A stretch of 64,000 bases of DNA, taken from Ruminococcus sp. (GTDB lineage Bacteria > Bacillota > Clostridia > Lachnospirales > Lachnospiraceae). Of the stretch, positions 60,337-64,000 are shown one piece after another (within the stretch, counting starts at the first letter, position 1; each line of letters begins with the position of its first letter). The position numbers and the translations under genes are program-made. The notes beneath the pieces were generated by a model. The model saw nothing but the letters and a program-made list of their open reading frames with translations. It was not told the origin of the DNA and did not search any database. The stretch lies in contig JAMPIB010000002.1 of the NCBI GenBank assembly GCA_023663085.1, forward strand, positions 62,001 to 126,000. Reading direction: 5' to 3'.

Positions 60337-61254
60337 TCACATAGGGATAGAAATTATAAATTCAGCTCCATGGTTTAACTCTGATTTGACGGTAATAAAT
60401 CCGCCCTGTCCTGAAATGATCTGACGTGAAAGGAATAACCCAATACCCAATCCGTCCACATGAGCCGTTCTTTCTGAACGGTAAAACCGCCTGAAAACCT
60501 TGGCCTGCTCCGATTCATTAATCCCCACTCCGCTGTCTTTTATTTTTATCAGCACATAAAATTCATTTTTACAGGCGGAAATATGGATATTCCCATAGGG
60601 CGGAGTATATTTCACAGCATTGTCAAGAACATTAAATATGGCTTCAGAAGTCCACTTTTTATCACAATGAACCACAATATCCCCGCTACAGTCCGCATCT
60701 ATGGAGATATTTTTCCGTTCCGCTAAAGGCATGACCTGTGCAAGAGAATCTGCAATCACTTCAATAACAGGCAGCTTACCGAAAGAAAATGAAATCGCTC
60801 CATTTTCCAGCCGCGACATTTTTGCAAGTGAGATGACCAGAAATTCCAGTTTCTCCGTCTGCGCAAGAGAAAGTTCTATAAATTCAAGACGTTTCTTTTC
60901 ATCCATCTCCCGTTCGGATAGAATCTGCAAATACATTTTCAGATTAGCAACCGGTGTTTTTGTCTGATGGGAAATATCAGAAATAAGGGCATTCAATTTT
61001 TCTTTCTCCTGCTTTGACAGTTCGCTTTTCTGACCCAGGATTTCATACAGACGTTTCAGCTTCACATTGATCTTGCCGGAAAGCGTGTCATTTATAAATT
61101 CAAAATCCGGATTCCTGCCCGCAAGCATATCATCAAGGGTACTGTCCAGTTCTCTTGAAAACAGGGATATTTCCCGCTTATACCTTACAATGGTACAGAT
61201 CAGCAGGGCAGACAGGAGTAAGAGAGCCGCCCCTGAAAAAATGTACATATTCAT
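60337..61254 (-). CDS. Sensor histidine kinase, intramembrane-sensing type
   Basis: A 305-residue kinase with one clear N-terminal helix (about 4-22) and a short linker, without an extracytoplasmic domain. His96 is in ISDISHQTKTPVANLKMYLQ, a variant H-box common in BceS-like kinases. The ATPase domain shows NVLDNAVKYTPP, IKDSGVGINESEQ and VDGLGIGLFLSRQII. Its ATG overlaps the regulator's TGA (ATGA). Kinases of this type usually read the activity of the adjacent BceAB-like transporter. Confidence 0.93.
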   Translation of the reverse strand: MNMYIFSGAALLLLSALLICTIVRYKREISLFSRELDSTLDDMLAGRNPDFEFINDTLSGKINVKLKRLYEILGQKSELSKQEKEKLNALISDISHQTKTPVANLKMYLQILSEREMDEKKRLEFIELSLAQTEKLEFLVISLAKMSRLENGAISFSFGKLPVIEVIADSLAQVMPLAERKNISIDADCSGDIVVHCDKKWTSEAIFNVLDNAVKYTPPYGNIHISACKNEFYVLIKIKDSGVGINESEQAKVFRRFYRSERTAHVDGLGIGLFLSRQIISGQGGFITVKSELNHGAEFIISIPM

Positions 61255-61919
61255 TGCCCTCCGCCATTCCAGATATAACCCATCCCATAAACCGTCTTGA
61301 TATATTTATGGTTATCCGTCTCAATTTTGCTGCGGATGCGGTTGATATTGACCGTCAGGGTATGCTCGTCCACGTAATTATTTTCATTATCCCACAGCTT
61401 TTCCAAAAGGAGCCGCCTTGTGAGTACATTTCCACTATTTTGTATAAAGATTTGCAGCAGCTTATACTCCGTAGGCGTAAGAGAAATACTCCTTTCGTCT
61501 GCATAAGCCGTATGTTTTTCAAAATCAATATTCAAAAAGCCGTCTGCATAGACATGGCCGTTTCCATTCCGTTTCAGGATGGCCGCAATCCTTTTCCTTA
61601 AAAGCGGCATGGAAAAAGGCTTTGTCACATAATCATCCGCTCCACAATCAAAGCCCCTAAGTTCATCTTCTTCAAGGTCACGGCAGGTAAGGAACACTAC
61701 AGGGACATTTGTCTGTTTTTTGATTTTATGGCAAAGCAGAAAACCGTCTGTATCGGGAAGATTGACATCCAACAGGACAAGATCAATGGATTGTTCCAAA
61801 AGCGTAACGGCAGTTTTACCATTTGCGGCCGAAAGGATATGATAACCTTCCGCAGACAGGTCAAATGCAAGACCATCACGCAAAGCGCTATCATCTTCTA
61901 TTAACAGTATTGTTGTCAT
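61251..61919 (-). CDS. OmpR-family response regulator (BceR-like)
   Basis: A 222-residue regulator: receiver with Asp51 (LVLLDVNLPDTDGFLL), VVFLTC and VTKPFS, then a winged helix (ISLTPTEYKLLQIFIQNSGNVLTRRLLLEKLW...VDEHTLTVNINRIRSKIE...VYGMGYIWNGG). GAGGAA precedes the ATG. It should control the ABC operon at 56919-60107. It overlaps the kinase start by 4 bases. Confidence 0.94.
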   Translation of the reverse strand: MTTILLIEDDSALRDGLAFDLSAEGYHILSAANGKTAVTLLEQSIDLVLLDVNLPDTDGFLLCHKIKKQTNVPVVFLTCRDLEEDELRGFDCGADDYVTKPFSMPLLRKRIAAILKRNGNGHVYADGFLNIDFEKHTAYADERSISLTPTEYKLLQIFIQNSGNVLTRRLLLEKLWDNENNYVDEHTLTVNINRIRSKIETDNHKYIKTVYGMGYIWNGGGQ

Positions 61920-61972
61920 GGTTTATTCCTCTATTCTTAAAATCCTTTTAATGACATATTTGTCATTTTCCT

Positions 61973-62275
61973 TCATGACCTGTCCAAAACAGACCAAATC
62001 CACCGAATCCTTCTCTGCATGGCATTTTCTACTATTTTACTTGCAAGCGCCGTTTCAAAACCATGACATGCGCCCTTCACCTCATGAAGTTCTACAGGAA
62101 CGCCTTCTGAGCGTAACCTTTGCGCAAAAGCAATTCCCTCGTCGCGAAGGCAGTCAAACTCAGCCACCTCTATATAAGCATCAGGAAAATGTTTTCCGCT
62201 CTCATATCCGGGCGTTATATATTTTTTAACGACAACCCTGTCATCTGATGTACATGTAAATAATTTCATTACCAT
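61973..62275 (-). pseudogene. 3' remnant of an alpha/beta hydrolase (HSL-type esterase) gene
   Basis: An open stretch of 100 codons on the minus strand encodes only the C-terminal part of a hormone-sensitive-lipase-type hydrolase: PDAYIEVAEFDCLRDEGIAFAQRL then RSEGVPVELHEVKGACHGFE. The catalytic Asp (EFDCL) and His (CHGFE) are present, but the HGGG oxyanion loop and the nucleophile Ser domain are missing. No ribosome site precedes the first ATG. It is therefore a truncated gene. Confidence 0.75.
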
Positions 62276-62285
62276 GTTTATGATT

Positions 62286-62371
62286 TTTTCAAACGTATTT
62301 CAAACGCATCTAGAACACATAAATACTCTATTTTATATACTTTCATTAAATTTCAAACGTATTTCGAACGC
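62286..62371. repeat. Two direct copies of a 21-bp element built on CGTTTGAAA
   Basis: Nearly identical 21-base elements occupy 62286-62306 and 62351-62371 (one mismatch), 65 bases apart. Each contains two CGTTYGAAA-like half-sites offset by about 11 bases (minus strand). They lie between the AlbA-domain gene and the hydrolase remnant and look like paired regulator sites left upstream of the lost gene. Confidence 0.65.
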
Positions 62372-62373
62372 TT

Positions 62374-63897
62374 TTATATACAACTCTTCAGTACTTCCAA
62401 CGCCATTTGTAAACAGGTAAGCATCTCAATACTCCCCATCTCCAAACAATATTTTGTTGACTTACCATTTCCTTCTCTTTTTATAATATGTCTCTCTTCA
62501 ACCAAAGAAGTAACAGCTTTCCTGACCCTATATTCTGTAATTCCAAGCACTGGCGCCAACTCCCGCAATGACTTATCCGCACCATTTTTTATAATATAGC
62601 GAAGAACTATTTTTTCATCATTCGATAAATCAGGATAGGAATCCACCAAATCAATATTCCATATTTTTAATTCAGTATGTTCAATATCTGTAATAATCTC
62701 CGGTCTCCTGAAATCATTAGATATTGCCGTTTTATAAATCAAAGGTCCTCCAAATCCCTGCCTTTCAGAGGCTCCAAGCAAGCGAAACTGCTTCATGATA
62801 ATTTCATTTCTTGGTCTTGAATTGCCACCCATTACGAACTGCGTTTTTGAAATCAGCATTTTACCAGGATTCACAAAATTAAACCAGCCATCAAACACTT
62901 CTATTTTTATAGAAGGATAACCTTGCTCATAATCCGCATGTGCCAGACAATTTACCAAACATTCCCTTATAGTCTCATCAAAATCAGAAAACGGTATTCT
63001 TAATTGATACCGGTCTAATTCGAATGATTCTTTTAACAAAATTTTAAGTTTCCCATACACAATAAAATAAAAATTATATAAATTCATTTGATATTCACTG
63101 GGTTCATCGTCTGTAACCCTATCAGACCATCTTGGATTATTCCCTCTACGATTAAAATAATCTACATGATAATGCGGATAAATCTCTCTAATAGCATTAA
63201 CTTTACCAAGAAATAATAATGTTCCTCTTTTTAATTTAAATTTACCAGAAACCCTATCTATAATACCAGCTCCAATCTCTGTGATAAATTCTTCATTCGT
63301 CATTTCCAAATACTTTTGCTTTGGATATCTTTTATTTACTCTCTCCTTAAATGCCAAAACAGTATCTAAATCTAAGTCATTCATATCAAAATTATCCAAC
63401 ACCAAATCATCCTGACTTGGCTGCGCATTGCGCATAAATGCCGCAATTTCTTCCTTAGTAGCTTTGCGGTCTCCCTCACCGGTACGAATCCATGTATTCT
63501 CCAATTTATCATTGATATACACCGGCTTCATGCCCTCCGGAGCTTCTTTTACACTAACCAAAATAATTGTTGTATTGGCATCCAGCTTATATTCTGTAAC
63601 ATCTTCGTTATTAATATTTCTAAAACTCACCTTAGTTCTATTAGAAATCTGATCCCACAAACTGGTTAAAGTCTTTGCAACATTTCCAACTCCCTGAATA
63701 TCATTTTGCGGATAACCTTCCACAACTCCTAATACAATAACTCCACCTGATGTATTACAAAATGAAGAATATGTCTCCCAAAAAGCATTGGGCAATTCCT
63801 GAGCCTTTTTCAATTCTATATAATATTTTTCATGTACATCTAATAACCATTCTCTTAATTCTTCACTATTCGAAAAAATCGGTTGAATATCTGCCAT
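62374..63897 (-). CDS. AlbA_2-domain ATP-binding regulator (second family member)
   Basis: A 507-residue protein. The N-terminal AlbA_2 domain reads EKYYIELKKAQELPNAFWETYSSFCNTSGGVIVLGVVEG. The C-terminal ATPase-like part has SDFDETIRECLVNCLAHADYEQG and ISKTQFVMGGNSRPRNEIIMKQFRLLGASERQGFGGPLIYK, followed by a winged helix (LRELAPVLGITEYRVRKAVTSLVEERHIIKREG). AAGGAG precedes the ATG. It is AT-richer than its neighbours, suggesting acquisition. Functions of this family are poorly known; some are tied to defence or stress regulation. Confidence 0.88.
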   Translation of the reverse strand: MADIQPIFSNSEELREWLLDVHEKYYIELKKAQELPNAFWETYSSFCNTSGGVIVLGVVEGYPQNDIQGVGNVAKTLTSLWDQISNRTKVSFRNINNEDVTEYKLDANTTIILVSVKEAPEGMKPVYINDKLENTWIRTGEGDRKATKEEIAAFMRNAQPSQDDLVLDNFDMNDLDLDTVLAFKERVNKRYPKQKYLEMTNEEFITEIGAGIIDRVSGKFKLKRGTLLFLGKVNAIREIYPHYHVDYFNRRGNNPRWSDRVTDDEPSEYQMNLYNFYFIVYGKLKILLKESFELDRYQLRIPFSDFDETIRECLVNCLAHADYEQGYPSIKIEVFDGWFNFVNPGKMLISKTQFVMGGNSRPRNEIIMKQFRLLGASERQGFGGPLIYKTAISNDFRRPEIITDIEHTELKIWNIDLVDSYPDLSNDEKIVLRYIIKNGADKSLRELAPVLGITEYRVRKAVTSLVEERHIIKREGNGKSTKYCLEMGSIEMLTCLQMALEVLKSCI

Positions 63898-64000
63898 AAT
63901 CTTCTCCTTACTTCTGATTGCCTCCGCTTATGTACTTTATTGTATTCTATTTTTTATGGAAAAGCAACAATCAACAAATATTCTGCAGCCAGACTCCCTT
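63898..64000. other. Right edge, leader of the AlbA-domain gene
   Basis: This stretch contains the ribosome site of the minus-strand AlbA-domain gene and AT-rich sequence. No further gene is visible before the window ends. Confidence 0.4.

Noticed and set aside
1..64000. tRNA, rRNA, prophage or integrative element.
   Set aside because: No tRNA-like cloverleaf, rRNA sequence, integrase, phage structural gene or attachment-site pair was recognised by eye.

Overview
The window looks like chromosome from a low- to mid-GC Gram-positive Clostridia, most likely a Lachnospiraceae gut-type bacterium. The evidence is Firmicutes-style Shine-Dalgarno sequences (AGGAGG/GGAGG), ECF sigma/anti-sigma and Bce-type sensor/ABC modules, a RelQ-type alarmone synthetase, an A-type flavoprotein and many lipoproteins with long acidic linkers. 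No rRNA, tRNA, CRISPR array, prophage or intact insertion sequence was recognised. Most genes lie on the minus strand.

Layout. 1-8.2 kb: 3' end of a Y-family polymerase, flavin reductase, coiled-coil membrane protein, chemoreceptor, SGNH lipoprotein, RelQ, large membrane protein. 8.4-14.9 kb: small conserved protein, hemolysin-III family protein, a response regulator/kinase/lipoprotein operon, DUF4143 ATPase. 15.1-21 kb: galactan locus (GH53 lipoprotein, divergent AraC regulator, UDP-sugar pyrophosphorylase and galE). 21.2-21.5 kb: a compact candidate type I toxin-antitoxin locus. 21.6-31.7 kb: GNAT, AraC regulator with a VOC-gene remnant, MFS, RsiV-like lipoprotein, AlbA-domain regulator, DUF4422, MATE, flavo-diiron protein. 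31.8-34.8 kb: a VIT/vWA surface protein with a C-terminal sorting signal and a dedicated exosortase. 34.8-40.6 kb: Rpn nuclease, a two-component/ABC operon, aminotransferase. 40.6-47.6 kb: DUF4143 ATPase, amidase-deacetylase fusion, and a four-gene operon of two exported proteins plus kinase and regulator. 47.7-51 kb: YtrA-type GntR operon with two ABC pairs. 51-56.8 kb: radical SAM protein, a deleted Rpn gene, ECF sigma/anti-sigma pair, DUF2383-like protein, HTH/BtrH-like fusion. 56.9-62 kb: Bce-like ABC transporter with its two-component system, then a hydrolase remnant. 62.4-63.9 kb: AlbA-domain ATPase.

How the genes fit together. Cell-envelope sensing dominates: four kinase/regulator pairs, an ECF sigma system, three ABC systems, envelope hydrolases and an exosortase. 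Two regulatory patterns stand out. First, two arrays of TGATGCAA-like repeats with an exact 11-bp period lie in the same orientation upstream of the VIT/vWA-exosortase genes (eight copies) and of the amidase-deacetylase gene (six copies). This fits OmpR-family regulator binding and links the two loci. Second, a structured leader element occurs three times (about 14.88-14.96, 39.26-39.35 and 60.12-60.25 kb). Its hairpin and start-codon-proximal pairings are kept by compensatory changes, and two copies precede two-component/ABC genes. These two patterns, the exosortase pair and the small toxin locus are the main candidates for further work.
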